From Halobacteriovorax marinus (GTDB lineage Bacteria; Bdellovibrionota; Bacteriovoracia; Bacteriovoracales; Bacteriovoracaceae), in contig MAAO01000006.1 in the NCBI GenBank assembly GCA_002163155.1, positions 372,001 to 436,000 of the forward strand: DNA of 64,000 nucleotides, written 5' to 3'. Shown one piece after another: positions 17,589-26,478 of the stretch; positions within the stretch are counted from its first letter, which is position 1, and the number at the start of each line of letters is the position of its first letter. A program made the position numbers and the translations under genes. The notes beneath the pieces were generated by a model that saw nothing but the letters and a program-made list of their open reading frames with translations, did no database searches and was not told where the DNA came from.

Positions 17589-19622
17589 TTGTTGAAAACT
17601 TATTGTAAAGTTGCCGTAAAATATCCAGGTCCTGAAGGAATACTGACTTATCAGTGTCCTGAAGATTTTTCTATTAAAAGAGGGGACCTAGTTGATGTTC
17701 CCCTTGGTAGAAGAAAAGCTAAGGGCTGTGTTGTTCAGTCGGGATTAACTGAAATTGATGTCAAGGACGATCTTGCAAAGTACACACTCAAGCCTGTGGT
17801 TTCAAAAGAGGATGATCTCTTTTGTCTGACTGAAAAAGAACTCTCTCTTTATGAGTGGATGTCTCGTTATTATCACTACAATTTAGGAATGACGATATTA
17901 GAGTGTCTTCCAAAAATACTAAAGAGACCTAGGGCGGTCGATTTTATTAAAGGTGAGGGAGAATCTATACCTCATACTTTAAATCCTGATCAACAATACA
18001 CTTTTGATGAAATTTCAAATAAACTAAATGCTGGTTTTGAAAGATTTTATATACATGGAGTTACGGGTTCTGGAAAAACGCTTATTTACTTAAACCTCAT
18101 GAAAAAAACTTTAAGTGAAGGTAAGTCAGTACTCTTTCTTCTTCCTGAAATAAACCTAACTCCACAGTTTACTCAAACTTTTTCTAAGTTTTTAGAGTGT
18201 CCTGTTCTTCCTTATCATAGTGGTGTTAGCAACTCTGAGAAGAATGCTATTTGGAAAGAACTCAAAGAGAATTCAAACCCTGTGGTTGTCATGGGAGTTC
18301 GAAGTTCTGTTTTCCTACCTATCGATAACTTAGGCCTTGTCATTGTTGATGAGGAACACGATCAATCTTTTAAACAGAGTGATCGCTGTCCCTATAACGG
18401 AAGAGATACTGCCACGAAAAAGGCACAGCTTTCAAACTGTCCGATCGTTCTTGGTTCAGCTACTCCTACAGTTGAAAATTTCTTCACTTTTAGAGAAGGG
18501 AATAAGAGTTCAAATTACTTCACTCTTGAAAAAAGGGCCTCCGGTGGATTTCCAAAGATTGAACTCATTGATTGCCGTGAGGGCAAAGAGAAAGGTCCGA
18601 GAAAGAAATTTGAAGAGAATGACTTATGGCCCATTCATCCGAAAGCTTTAGAGCAAATAAAAGAAAAGTTAAGTCTTGGTGAACAGGTTCTCGTTTTTGT
18701 AAATAGACTTGGCTTTGCTAATCATATTCAGTGCCGAGGGTGTGGATACAAATTTGAAGATCCAAATACTAATACAGCACTAAGGTACTTTAAAAGCCGC
18801 AATATCCTCTCCAGTGCCCATAGTGACTATGAAATCCCCATGCCTGAAATATGTCCAGATTGTGGAAACATGAGTTTATTGCAAAAGGGTTTTGGAACAG
18901 AGAAAATTCAAGATGTACTACAGCATCATCTTCCCGAATATAATATTGAGCGTTTTGATCGAGATGAAATTAAGAATGTGAAACAATTAGAAGATAAGCT
19001 GGATAGATTTCATAAAAAAGAAATTGATCTCTTTGTGGGAACGCAAATGCTTTCTAAGGGTCATAACTTTGAAAGAGTTAACCTTGTTCTGGTAATGGGT
19101 GTTGATTCCATAATGAACTTCCCTGACTTTAGAGCGATAGAAAAGGCTTATCAACTTATCACTCAGATCAATGGTAGGGCCGGAAGATTTTCTACTGATG
19201 CTAAAGTGCTTATTCAAACTCTTGCTCCTGGAAATAAAGTTTTTGAATATATTCAAAATCACTCATTTAGTGAATTCTATGAAGAAGAGCTGATTATTCG
19301 CGATATCTCTAGATTTCCTCCTTTTGGAAAAATGGCAGCAATCTACTTTCACTCTAGATTTAGAGAAAGGTTAATGACTAATGTTATTTCTGTTGGGGAA
19401 ACTCTTAAGAGTGTTATTCAAAAAAATAATTTAGAAGTAGATATTCTGGGACCAAGTCCTGCTATGATTGAGAAAAGGGCAAATCAATTCACTTGGTATA
19501 TTGCTTTAAAATCAAATGATACGAATCAGCTACACAAAGTTCTAAGCTTCTTTGAAAACTCTTATAACAGAGGTCAATCAATCACATATAAAATTGATGT
19601 GGACCCTTATCAGATCTATTAA
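17589..19622 (+). CDS. priA: Primosomal helicase PriA (with reduced zinc-binding region)
   Basis: 3'-5' helicase that restarts collapsed replication forks. The 677-residue protein has the N-terminal DNA-binding domain, Walker A GVTGSGKTLIY (about 157), VDEEHDQSFK (about 254), and helicase motifs such as GSATPTVENF, FVNRLGFAN, GTQMLSKGHNF and INGRAGR. Canonical PriA has eight zinc-binding cysteines; here only CRGC (about 382) and CPDC (about 421) remain, and the two middle CxxC pairs are replaced by unrelated sequence. The start is probably TTG 17589 with AAAGG upstream, 3 bases after cysS. The gene is otherwise intact. Confidence 0.93.
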   Translation: MLKTYCKVAVKYPGPEGILTYQCPEDFSIKRGDLVDVPLGRRKAKGCVVQSGLTEIDVKDDLAKYTLKPVVSKEDDLFCLTEKELSLYEWMSRYYHYNLGMTILECLPKILKRPRAVDFIKGEGESIPHTLNPDQQYTFDEISNKLNAGFERFYIHGVTGSGKTLIYLNLMKKTLSEGKSVLFLLPEINLTPQFTQTFSKFLECPVLPYHSGVSNSEKNAIWKELKENSNPVVVMGVRSSVFLPIDNLGLVIVDEEHDQSFKQSDRCPYNGRDTATKKAQLSNCPIVLGSATPTVENFFTFREGNKSSNYFTLEKRASGGFPKIELIDCREGKEKGPRKKFEENDLWPIHPKALEQIKEKLSLGEQVLVFVNRLGFANHIQCRGCGYKFEDPNTNTALRYFKSRNILSSAHSDYEIPMPEICPDCGNMSLLQKGFGTEKIQDVLQHHLPEYNIERFDRDEIKNVKQLEDKLDRFHKKEIDLFVGTQMLSKGHNFERVNLVLVMGVDSIMNFPDFRAIEKAYQLITQINGRAGRFSTDAKVLIQTLAPGNKVFEYIQNHSFSEFYEEELIIRDISRFPPFGKMAAIYFHSRFRERLMTNVISVGETLKSVIQKNNLEVDILGPSPAMIEKRANQFTWYIALKSNDTNQLHKVLSFFENSYNRGQSITYKIDVDPYQIY

Positions 19623-19632
19623 ATATTTTTTT

Positions 19633-21036
19633 TTAATTAGTATCAATGAATGTTCTAAGGAGACGATCTACTTTTTTAAGAGATTTCTTTCGCCATCCCC
19701 TGGCTTCATTTATTAATTCCTTAAAATTACCTTTTGAAGATTCATCAAGTGCTTTTCGCTTTTCAGTATTGGAATGGTTTACACTAAAGCTATACCATTC
19801 ATTTTTCTTTGTTCTAATGTAGCCTGCTATATTATTTATGAAATCAAGAGAGCCGGTCTTGGCCATGACATGCATATTGTATCCAGGATCATTGAGTCTA
19901 TTTCTTATCCAACCAGATTGACCGGATATGGAGAGAAAGGATTGAAGAGAATGTCCTTTCCAAGTCTTATAGAAAGAGTTCTTAAGGTAACTTGCCATGA
20001 GATCTGTTGTAATGAAGTTCTTGCTCGAAAGACCAGATGCATTTATTATTTGAATTTTACTCGTCGCTTTTGACTGTTTTTTTATAAAGCTTGCAACTTT
20101 CTTCGCACATTGTTTTTGGTTAAGAGGTCGTACGCCATCAGCTTCACACGCTTTGATAGTAATGGCCTCCGCTAACAAATTATTGGAGTATTCCATAGTC
20201 ATTGAAATGAGCTTCCAAAGGGGAAGGCTTCTATTTTCAAAAATGATATGAACATTCTTCGGGGTTGTGCTCTTTTGGATTTTTTCAATATTAATATTTA
20301 ATGACTTTAGGTGATACCTAAAAAGTTTAGTGGTCCAAAGACCTGCATTTCTTATTGGAATATCTTGTCTCTTTGAAAAAGTTGCAGATTTATTAATCCA
20401 CCAACTTTCCTTATTTTTAATTTTTCTCCATTTAAATTTTTGAGTTGGAAAGAAGTCATTGTGTGCTTGCTCAATTGAAATAGGGAGATCTTCTATTATA
20501 GAGACAAAGTCTTTTCGTTTTTTCCAGAGAGAGTGTCGATTGAACTCACTATTTAAGGGACCAAATGAAGGGTTATATGTTTGATCACCTAAACCTAACT
20601 CTGAAATTTTTTGATGTTCAGGGTAAGAACTTACGTCGTAAATTAAAGAGCCATTTATTTTTTTTATACCTAACGTTTTTACCGCAAGTGCCATATTAAA
20701 GATTTGAGAATGATTTAAGTAAGGATCAGAGCCTCCTACGATGTAGAGGTTACCTTCTAAAATATTATTTTTAATAACTCCAGAGTAATAAACTTTTGTT
20801 TTAAAAATGAAGTCTGGTCCAAGTTTTTCCAAGGCATATGTCATACTGAAAATTTTTAAAACTGAAGCAGGTATATGTAGAGTGAATTGATTCTTTGCAA
20901 AGGTCTTTTCTTCATCTAGTTTCTTAAAACTCCAAGCAACAAATTCTTCTTTGCTAGTTTTAAAAGGCAGCTTATTGTTAGCAAAAGAGTTTAAGGTAAA
21001 TAATAAAGTTAGACTAACCTTTAGGAACTGGATCAT
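19633..21036 (-). CDS. dacB: D-alanyl-D-alanine carboxypeptidase/endopeptidase, PBP4 (S13) family
   Basis: A 467-residue exported penicillin-binding protein acting on peptidoglycan peptides in the periplasm. A signal peptide (to about residue 20) is followed by the active-site tetrad SVLK (S58-K61) in IPASVLKIF. The SxN motif is SNN in YSNNLLAEA and the KTG motif is in [10 protein letters not shown]. This is the S13/PBP4 order and length. Start ATG 21036 is preferred over GTG 21042 because of GAGGTGG just upstream. It overlaps yidD by 23 bases. In predators such enzymes may also act on prey walls, but nothing in this sequence shows that. Confidence 0.85.
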   Translation of the reverse strand: MIQFLKVSLTLLFTLNSFANNKLPFKTSKEEFVAWSFKKLDEEKTFAKNQFTLHIPASVLKIFSMTYALEKLGPDFIFKTKVYYSGVIKNNILEGNLYIVGGSDPYLNHSQIFNMALAVKTLGIKKINGSLIYDVSSYPEHQKISELGLGDQTYNPSFGPLNSEFNRHSLWKKRKDFVSIIEDLPISIEQAHNDFFPTQKFKWRKIKNKESWWINKSATFSKRQDIPIRNAGLWTTKLFRYHLKSLNINIEKIQKSTTPKNVHIIFENRSLPLWKLISMTMEYSNNLLAEAITIKACEADGVRPLNQKQCAKKVASFIKKQSKATSKIQIINASGLSSKNFITTDLMASYLKNSFYKTWKGHSLQSFLSISGQSGWIRNRLNDPGYNMHVMAKTGSLDFINNIAGYIRTKKNEWYSFSVNHSNTEKRKALDESSKGNFKELINEARGWRKKSLKKVDRLLRTFIDTN

Positions 21037-21229
21037 AACCACCTCTATGAAATGGGTGACATTTCATGATTCTAATAAAGCTAAAGTATAACGCTTTATA
21101 GAGAGGTAGGGTAGTTAATGCTTCATGGGCATAATGTGAACAAGTAGGATGAAAGCGGCACTTTGGACCTAGTATTGGCGATATGGCCATTTGGTAGAAT
21201 CTTATAAGCAGTTGTAGCATCTTTCTCAT
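21014..21229 (-). CDS. yidD: Membrane protein insertion efficiency factor YidD
   Basis: A 71-residue protein with the full YidD signature: [30 protein letters not shown] and [14 protein letters not shown]. It helps YidC-dependent membrane insertion at the inner membrane face. Conserved cysteines are present. It overlaps the PBP4-type gene downstream. The usual neighbours (rnpA, yidC) are absent, so it has been separated from its common cluster. Confidence 0.93.
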   Translation of the reverse strand: MRKMLQLLIRFYQMAISPILGPKCRFHPTCSHYAHEALTTLPLYKALYFSFIRIMKCHPFHRGGYDPVPKG

Positions 21230-21250
21230 AAGGGCTTATAACACTAGTAA

Positions 21251-21286
21251 AGAAAAAAAGGCCATGACTCTTTCAGGTCATGACCT
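21251..21286 (-). terminator. Rho-independent terminator after the 21293-21718 gene
   Basis: Stem AGGCCATGAC / GTCATGACCT (21259-21268 and 21277-21286, one G-T pair) with an 8-nt loop. On the minus strand it is followed by a T-rich run (complement of AGAAAAAA). Confidence 0.85.
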
Positions 21287-21292
21287 AAGTGC

Positions 21293-21718
21293 TTAAATAC
21301 TGACAGTTCTAATATTTCCTAGATCTTCATTTAAAGTCATTTGTTGTTTTTCTACATCTTTCATCAGCGTAATGAACTTCTTTCTATTGGCATTCCAGGT
21401 AATGGATTTATACTCTTCAAGCTTCTCAAATTGAGTAATGGCAGAATTAAAATCTTTTACCATTTTTATAAATTTATCTTTTAAGACTTCTGTCGCCAGA
21501 TGCTTGGAGCTAATAATTTTATCTTTTAGAAACTGAAGTCTCTGGTGGGTAAGGACAATTTTTAAACTTTGATCTTCAAGAAAGTAACCTCTCATGGCCT
21601 GTATCTCTTCGTTAAGTTGACCAGTAGGTTCAGTATGGGTGGCAGGTTTAAATGCAATGACTAGTGCCATGATGAGTATAGGTTTAATAACTAATAGTGC
21701 CATTAACTTGTTTTTCAT
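21293..21718 (-). CDS. Membrane-anchored or secreted helical protein, unknown
   Basis: 141 residues: an N-terminal hydrophobic segment (about 6-24), then a predicted helical, charged region to the end. No cysteine or known catalytic motif was seen. The first segment could be an uncleaved anchor or signal peptide. SD AAGGAG (minus strand) lies just before the ATG. It is followed by its own terminator, so it is a single-gene unit. No function can be assigned. Confidence 0.6.
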   Translation of the reverse strand: MKNKLMALLVIKPILIMALVIAFKPATHTEPTGQLNEEIQAMRGYFLEDQSLKIVLTHQRLQFLKDKIISSKHLATEVLKDKFIKMVKDFNSAITQFEKLEEYKSITWNANRKKFITLMKDVEKQQMTLNEDLGNIRTVSI

Positions 21719-21828
21719 AAGAACTCCTTTCTTTTTCTAGCTCCTCTTGAGCTGTCTTTTAGAAAGCAAGGTGTATGCCAAAGTTAAGTAGTTAGAAAGA
21801 CATGGTTGGTAGGGGACAAAGTGGCAAT

Positions 21829-22404
21829 TTATTTCTTAAAACTCAATTTAAAGCCTACTTCTGACACCATTTTATTGTAATTGAACTCTAAATGACACTG
21901 GTCGCCAAAACGGTTTAGTGATTCAAGTAGAGCAGAGGTGTGGTTGTCTATTGGCTTTATTTCGTTTGGGGCAATTAGAGAGTAATCACCGTTGAATTTA
22001 ATGAATATATAGTTTGTATTTTGATGAATATGAACTTTATGAGAGTCTGTTTTTATGGCCAAGAGGAGAATGATCTTTAAAAATGTGAAGAGTTTCCTCT
22101 CAGAAGATTTTATAATGAAATCCATTTCTCCAATGAGTTTGAAGTCTATATCTGATCCCTGCATAAGTTGATCAAGCTTATCTTCAATGAAGCTCCTAAA
22201 GACGATATCTTCATCTACTTGAGAATATTTAAACATTCTCACAGAAATATTGTCTAATTTGTCTTTCATTTGATTGATAAAAGGCATAAAAGAAGACTCT
22301 TCTTCTCTTTTAATAACTTCGTCTTCCATATTATTAAGAATTAGTTTTAGCTCAGACATTTCATTATTTAAAACATTTGCTAATTCAATAAGTTCTTTAG
22401 TCAT
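21829..22404 (-). CDS. Unknown cytoplasmic helical protein
   Basis: 191 residues without signal peptide or membrane segment. The first ~70 residues look like a long helical hairpin; the rest has alternating strands and helices. In outline this resembles a histidine kinase dimerisation domain plus a stripped ATPase fold (as in Spo0B/ChpT), but no His box, N box or G box is visible, so this is only a weak suggestion. SD AAGGAATAGG-like sequence precedes ATG 22404. It is divergent from nth. Confidence 0.5.
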   Translation of the reverse strand: MTKELIELANVLNNEMSELKLILNNMEDEVIKREEESSFMPFINQMKDKLDNISVRMFKYSQVDEDIVFRSFIEDKLDQLMQGSDIDFKLIGEMDFIIKSSERKLFTFLKIILLLAIKTDSHKVHIHQNTNYIFIKFNGDYSLIAPNEIKPIDNHTSALLESLNRFGDQCHLEFNYNKMVSEVGFKLSFKK

Positions 22405-22517
22405 TCCTATTCCTTTTCTTAATCATCTGATTTTATTGAATATTTTTCTAGGGGGAAAAGTTGACGAGAAGTCTTGTAAAACTAGGAAAACTAGGAGGAT
22501 TTTGGTAATTTAGCTCT

Positions 22518-23174
22518 ATGAAAACAAAGAAAGAACGATCAGCTTACATCGATCAACGGCTAGAGGAGCTATTTCCTGAAACTCCAGTCCCGCTCGATCA
22601 TACAGACGCCTACACTCTACTAATAGCCGTGCTGCTATCTGCTCAATGCACAGATATTAGGGTGAACAAAATAACTCCGGCCCTTTTCAAAAAAGCGAAT
22701 AACCCTACGGAAATGGTCAAGCTATCAGTCTCTGAGATTGAAGATATAGTCAGACCTTGTGGACTTGCTCCAAGAAAAGCTAAGGCGATTCACCGTTTGA
22801 GTGAAATGATTTTGGAGAGCCATGGTGGTGAGGTTCCAGATAACTTTGAGGATCTAGAAAACTTACCAGGAGTAGGTCATAAGACTGCAGGGGTTGTTAT
22901 GGCGCAAGCTTTTGGAGTTCCCGCATTTCCAGTTGATACTCATATTCATAGATTAGCTCAGCAATGGGGCCTAACAAATGGTAAAAATGTAGTACAAACT
23001 GAAAAGGATCTTAAACGATGTTTTCCAGAAGACAGGTGGAACAAGCTTCATTTGCAAATTATCTTCTTTGGGAGAGAATATTGTACGGCGAGGCAGTGTG
23101 ACGGGCTTCAGTGTGAATTGTGTCAGACATGTTTTCCAGATCGTAAGAGATGTAAAGTATACAAGAAGGCGTAG
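22518..23174 (+). CDS. nth: Endonuclease III (DNA glycosylase/AP lyase)
   Basis: Removes oxidised pyrimidines and nicks AP sites in base-excision repair. The 218 residues show the family order: LLSAQCTDIRVNKITP, the helix-hairpin-helix LPGVGHKTAGVV with catalytic Lys, and PVDTHIHRLAQQWGL with catalytic Asp. The C-terminal cysteine cluster, which normally binds [4Fe-4S] as C-x6-C-x2-C-x5-C, has unusual spacing: six cysteines between about 190 and 212, with the central C-x2-C kept. No good SD is seen directly before ATG 22518; AGGAGG lies 17 bases upstream. Confidence 0.92.
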   Translation: MKTKKERSAYIDQRLEELFPETPVPLDHTDAYTLLIAVLLSAQCTDIRVNKITPALFKKANNPTEMVKLSVSEIEDIVRPCGLAPRKAKAIHRLSEMILESHGGEVPDNFEDLENLPGVGHKTAGVVMAQAFGVPAFPVDTHIHRLAQQWGLTNGKNVVQTEKDLKRCFPEDRWNKLHLQIIFFGREYCTARQCDGLQCELCQTCFPDRKRCKVYKKA

Positions 23175-23176
23175 GT

Positions 23177-23869
23177 ATGAATTCAGAAAATTTTGAAGGT
23201 TTAGATACAATTATTTCAAAAGGTGGGGATGATATCGCCATAGTGGTGCTACATGGATATGGAGCAAACAATCAGGACTTTGTTCCGTTTTCTAAAGTTG
23301 TCTTAAAAAGTAAAAATCCTACTTGGTATTTCTTTAATGGCATCTTGCCTACAATGATGGGACCTTATGAAACTGGTAGATGTTGGTTCCCTATAGATAT
23401 GGAAGGTTTAGAAAAATCTTTAAACTCAGGATCTTTTACAAAGTTTTTTACTTCTTCAGTTCCCGATGGCCTTATTGATGCCAGCTCAAAAGTAACAAAG
23501 GCATTAGAATCTATTAGAGGAAAATTTGACAAGGTTTACTTGGGAGGATTTTCACAAGGTTCTATGATTTGCGCCGATGTGGCTTTTCACAATTCTCACT
23601 TAGTAGATAAACTTTTTCTTCTTTCTTCTACTATGGTTTCAGATGAAAGATGGAATAAAACTTGTTTGAATAAACTTCCTTTTCCCATTTTTCAAAGTCA
23701 CGGAATACAGGATCCAGTCCTTCCTATTCAAGGTGCGATAAATTTAAAATCATTTTTGGAAAATACTGACAATGATCCAACCTATGTGGAATTTCCAGGG
23801 GCCCACGAAGTGCCGCTGGAAGTTGTAAATAAACTAGAATTATTTTTAAGAGAGAGCAATGAAGATTAG
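23177..23869 (+). CDS. Alpha/beta hydrolase, carboxylesterase/acyl-thioesterase type
   Basis: A 230-residue cytoplasmic serine hydrolase of the phospholipase/carboxylesterase (acyl-protein thioesterase-like) family. It shows VVLHGYGANNQDF for the oxyanion region, nucleophile S126 in GGFSQGSM, acid Asp in HGIQDPVLP and His in PGAHEVP. It starts 2 bases after nth and overlaps the next gene by 11 bases, forming nth-hydrolase-DUF2797. Substrate unknown. Confidence 0.82.
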   Translation: MNSENFEGLDTIISKGGDDIAIVVLHGYGANNQDFVPFSKVVLKSKNPTWYFFNGILPTMMGPYETGRCWFPIDMEGLEKSLNSGSFTKFFTSSVPDGLIDASSKVTKALESIRGKFDKVYLGGFSQGSMICADVAFHNSHLVDKLFLLSSTMVSDERWNKTCLNKLPFPIFQSHGIQDPVLPIQGAINLKSFLENTDNDPTYVEFPGAHEVPLEVVNKLELFLRESNED

Positions 23870-24656
23870 TGGCAATATTTTAAAGATGAAGTCGGCTCTT
23901 GAAGTGCCTGTTCAATATCACTTACCAATTGGAGATGAGCTTCTAGATATGAATGCTCTTATTGGAAAGAAAATTAAATTAAGTTTTGACGGTAGAATAA
24001 ATTGTATTTCAACCGGTGAGAAAATTTCTAAGAGCTATAATCAAGGTTATTCTTATAAGGCCTCTCAAACTCTTGCAGCTTGTGATTTATGTATTTTAAA
24101 GCCAGAGTTATGTCACTATGCTGATGGAACTTGCCGTGAGCCTGAGTGGGGCTTGAAGCATTGCTTCGTGCCACACATTGTTTACTTGTCTGTTTCAAGT
24201 CATTTGAAAATTGGAATTACCAGAGAAACTCAAATACCTACTCGTTGGATAGATCAAGGTGCCACATATGCTCTTCCTATCCTTAGAGTCACTGACCGAT
24301 TTACAAGTGGCCTTATTGAAAAAGAAATCGCTAAGACATTATCTGATAAAACTAATTGGCGAAAAATGCTCATGAATGAAGTTGATGAAATAAATCTGAT
24401 AGATGCGAGAGAAAATCTCTTTGAAGAATTTGCTGATCTTCTAGATGACTTTGATGCAGAAGATTTAGAGAGTGAAGTTGTGAGTATTGAATTTCCCGTG
24501 AACGAATATCCGGAAAAAGTTAAATCCCTCGGCTTTGATAAGAATCCTGAAATTGAAGGTGTCTTGAATGGAATCAAAGGTCAGTATTTAATTTTAGACT
24601 GTGGTGTTTTAAATTTAAGAAAACACCAAGGTTACTATATTACTATTGAATATTGA
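23859..24656 (+). CDS. DUF2797 family protein
   Basis: 265 residues matching the DUF2797 pattern: RINCISTGEKISKSYNQG, then a cysteine-rich stretch (ACDLCILKPELCHY, GTCREP, HCF), and the hallmark HLKIGITRE and IPTRWIDQGATYALPI. The Cys/His cluster suggests metal binding. The VYLSVSSHLKIGITR block resembles a GIY-YIG-like strand pattern, though this is speculative. Translationally linked to the hydrolase upstream by an 11-base overlap. Function unknown. Confidence 0.8.
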   Translation: MKISGNILKMKSALEVPVQYHLPIGDELLDMNALIGKKIKLSFDGRINCISTGEKISKSYNQGYSYKASQTLAACDLCILKPELCHYADGTCREPEWGLKHCFVPHIVYLSVSSHLKIGITRETQIPTRWIDQGATYALPILRVTDRFTSGLIEKEIAKTLSDKTNWRKMLMNEVDEINLIDARENLFEEFADLLDDFDAEDLESEVVSIEFPVNEYPEKVKSLGFDKNPEIEGVLNGIKGQYLILDCGVLNLRKHQGYYITIEY

Positions 24657-25100
24657 TTACATGGAATAGCTATAGAGAGGTCTATAGAGTTCCACAAATT
24701 CTGTAGGTGTATCAATTGTTCTGAAAAATATGAGTGGAATATTTATTTGAAAAATTTCACCACTTTGAATATCTCTTGCCCAGAAGTGTCCTCTTAAGTT
24801 TCCTGTCGAAGTTTGAATAGGACAATAAGATGTGTAGTTGTAACTATCATTAAATGGAATACAGGCCTGTTCTCCATTTACCTCATCACATTCAAGAGTG
24901 AACTCTTCTAAGCGACCATCTCTAATCGTGATCTCTTCCCCTAGTATTTGAATATCACTCTTATTTGAATTGATAATTTTAATAGAGTATTGAAAGACAT
25001 AGTCATTTTCTAGTGGAATAGACTTTTCTTCTAAGTACGTGGGAGTTATCTCCACTCTTATATCTCTTGTTGTTTCTATGTAAGTCGATTCTATTAACAT
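24657..25100 (-). CDS. apaG: ApaG-domain protein
   Basis: 147 residues with the ApaG (DUF525) beta-sandwich pattern: IRVEITPTYLEEKSIPLEND, FQYSIKIINSNKSDIQILG, a YTSYCPIQTSTGNLRGHFW strand pair, and a terminal FQINIPLIFF. ApaG proteins are small cytoplasmic proteins linked to diadenosine tetraphosphate/cobalt phenotypes in enterics; the biochemical role is unclear. Two extra cysteines (ECDEVNGEQAC) sit in a loop insertion. Tail abuts the DUF2797 gene with no gap. Confidence 0.75.
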   Translation of the reverse strand: MLIESTYIETTRDIRVEITPTYLEEKSIPLENDYVFQYSIKIINSNKSDIQILGEEITIRDGRLEEFTLECDEVNGEQACIPFNDSYNYTSYCPIQTSTGNLRGHFWARDIQSGEIFQINIPLIFFRTIDTPTEFVELYRPLYSYSM

Positions 25101-25218
25101 ATGCTCTTTCTCCTACTTAAATACTCCCATTAAGAGGGGTTCTCGTAAATTCAAGATTGTCTTAAGAAATAAGTGAAAAACTTTCCTATTAGGATAAATT
25201 GCCTTGTTTTTTAGTCAG

Positions 25219-25373
25219 GTTAAGAAAGTTAAGAAAATCGATGATGAGGGGCAAGTATAAGAAATTATGAGAAAGGAAAAGCTGAACTCGTTTATATTAC
25301 ATGTTTTTTATTTGATTTTAGTTAAGAAAAGTTAAGAACTTAAGGGTACCTTAAGGTGCTGAAAGTCTATAAA
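25219..25373 (+). promoter_or_regulatory. Repeat/palindrome control region before the 41-residue acidic protein
   Basis: This lies in the only stretch over 300 bases without a gene (25101-25426). It holds two tandem pairs of GTTAAGAA (25219-25237, period 9; 25321-25339, period 10). A perfect inverted repeat CTTAAGG-GTA-CCTTAAG follows at 25339-25355. A TATAAA at 25368-25373 could be a -10 box, and the palindrome would then sit over the -35 position, where no consensus -35 is found. This fits a regulated promoter, but the regulator is unknown. Confidence 0.45.
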
Positions 25374-25426
25374 TCATCATCAGGTGCTACCATTTATTTA
25401 ATAAACTTCTTCAGGGTGGAGTTGAA

Positions 25427-25552
25427 ATGAATACAGGAATAATAAATTTAGAAGAGCTTTGCGGTGAAATGGAAGATGAGTTCGATTCTATGGCAGAGAG
25501 AAAATTAGAGAAGTATATTATTCAAATGGATAATGACGAGGATGAAGAGTAG
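25427..25552 (+). CDS. Small acidic protein, 41 residues
   Basis: A short reading frame starting MNTGIINLEELCGEMEDEF and ending in NDEDEE, strongly acidic, with one Cys. GGTGGAG (25415-25421) is placed 5 nt before ATG 25427. It has an elaborate upstream region (repeats, palindrome, TATAAA) and its stop abuts the stop of the convergent gene at 25553. The good SD and regulatory region argue that it is real. It could be an adaptor or inhibitor-type protein; no family recognised. Confidence 0.6.
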   Translation: MNTGIINLEELCGEMEDEFDSMAERKLEKYIIQMDNDEDEE

Positions 25553-26002
25553 TCACCATAATGGATTTTGTTCTAAATGGAACTTTTTCATATAGGTTTT
25601 TACTCTCATTAGAAACTTGCCTCTATCTGTTGTTTTAGTCCAATCATCAAAGCTCCATGTGCGGTTTGATGATACTAACAAAGAAGTGGGAAAAAAGGTT
25701 TTGTATTCTTTTTTCCCGCTTTTAGTTTGGATACTGGCAGTCTTTAATTCAAACTCAATCCCTTCAAAGTAACAAAGCCTTTCTACTTGTTCAGATGAAC
25801 TAAGTTCAATGACTTCTCCAAAAGACCTTTCTTCACTAGCAGAGACGAGTATGGAAAAGTCTTCACCAACAGCATAGACGGCCTTATAGTTTAAAATATG
25901 GCCCTCTATTGCGTGTGCTAAATAAGGAAATGTACTATTAAGAACAACTCTTAAGACATCTTTATCTAGCAAAGATCCATAGAGAAAGAATTGTGTAGAT
26001 AT
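25553..26002 (-). CDS. Gamma-glutamylcyclotransferase-like protein, probable AUA start
   Basis: About 149 residues of the AIG2/gamma-glutamylcyclotransferase fold. The family signature YGSL is found at 25973-25981 (minus), upstream of the first conventional start, TTG 25972. The remaining body has ERLCYFEG, with the Glu that acts as catalytic residue in this family, and a C-terminal WSFDDWTK. In frame between the YGSL and the stop at 26012-26014 there is no ATG, GTG or TTG; an ATA at 26002 would give (M)STQFFLYGSLL, matching usual N-termini. It overlaps the previous stop codon by one base. Either the start is non-canonical or the gene is 5'-damaged. Confidence 0.65.
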   Translation of the reverse strand: MSTQFFLYGSLLDKDVLRVVLNSTFPYLAHAIEGHILNYKAVYAVGEDFSILVSASEERSFGEVIELSSSEQVERLCYFEGIEFELKTASIQTKSGKKEYKTFFPTSLLVSSNRTWSFDDWTKTTDRGKFLMRVKTYMKKFHLEQNPLW

Positions 26003-26385
26003 TAGTCTTCTTCAGGTTTGATTTCAATCGTCATACGATATTTTTCAGCCTGCTCTTTTAGCAAGAGTAGAAGCTTCTTCTTATCTATAAGTAGATCAAT
26101 CACTGATACATGATAATCAATGGGGATGTGGCAACCATCTTCACAGGAAGTATCATTAGTGAATAATTCAACATATGCAATAGGATCTTGATTGTGGAAG
26201 TTAGAATACCATTTAAAGAAGTTTTCTACTTTCTCTCTGAAGATTTTGAATAATTCATCTTTATCAGTTTCTTCAAAATTAAAGAGAAACCTTCCAGAGT
26301 CCATTCGCTTGCCATTCACAACGAGGTGAACAACTCCTTTGGAGTTTACATTTAGGGTGTTATTTAAACATTTAGGACAGTACAT
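26002..26385 (-). CDS. Unknown protein with N-terminal CxxC zinc-ribbon-like motif
   Basis: 127 residues starting MYCPKCLNN, with a second pair at CEDGC (about residue 81). The two could complete a zinc site. The middle is rich in aromatic and acidic residues, and the C-terminus ends in acidic EIKPEED. No family recognised. Its TAA overlaps the likely AUA start of the cyclotransferase-like gene, suggesting they form an operon. Confidence 0.6.
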   Translation of the reverse strand: MYCPKCLNNTLNVNSKGVVHLVVNGKRMDSGRFLFNFEETDKDELFKIFREKVENFFKWYSNFHNQDPIAYVELFTNDTSCEDGCHIPIDYHVSVIDLLIDKKKLLLLLKEQAEKYRMTIEIKPEED

Positions 26386-26478
26386 AGGTTATATTTTAAA
26401 TCATAGATTAAATTTCTGAAAGTGAAAAAAACATTTTTTTAAGATATGATAGATAAAGCTAAAAAGAAGGAGTCATAA

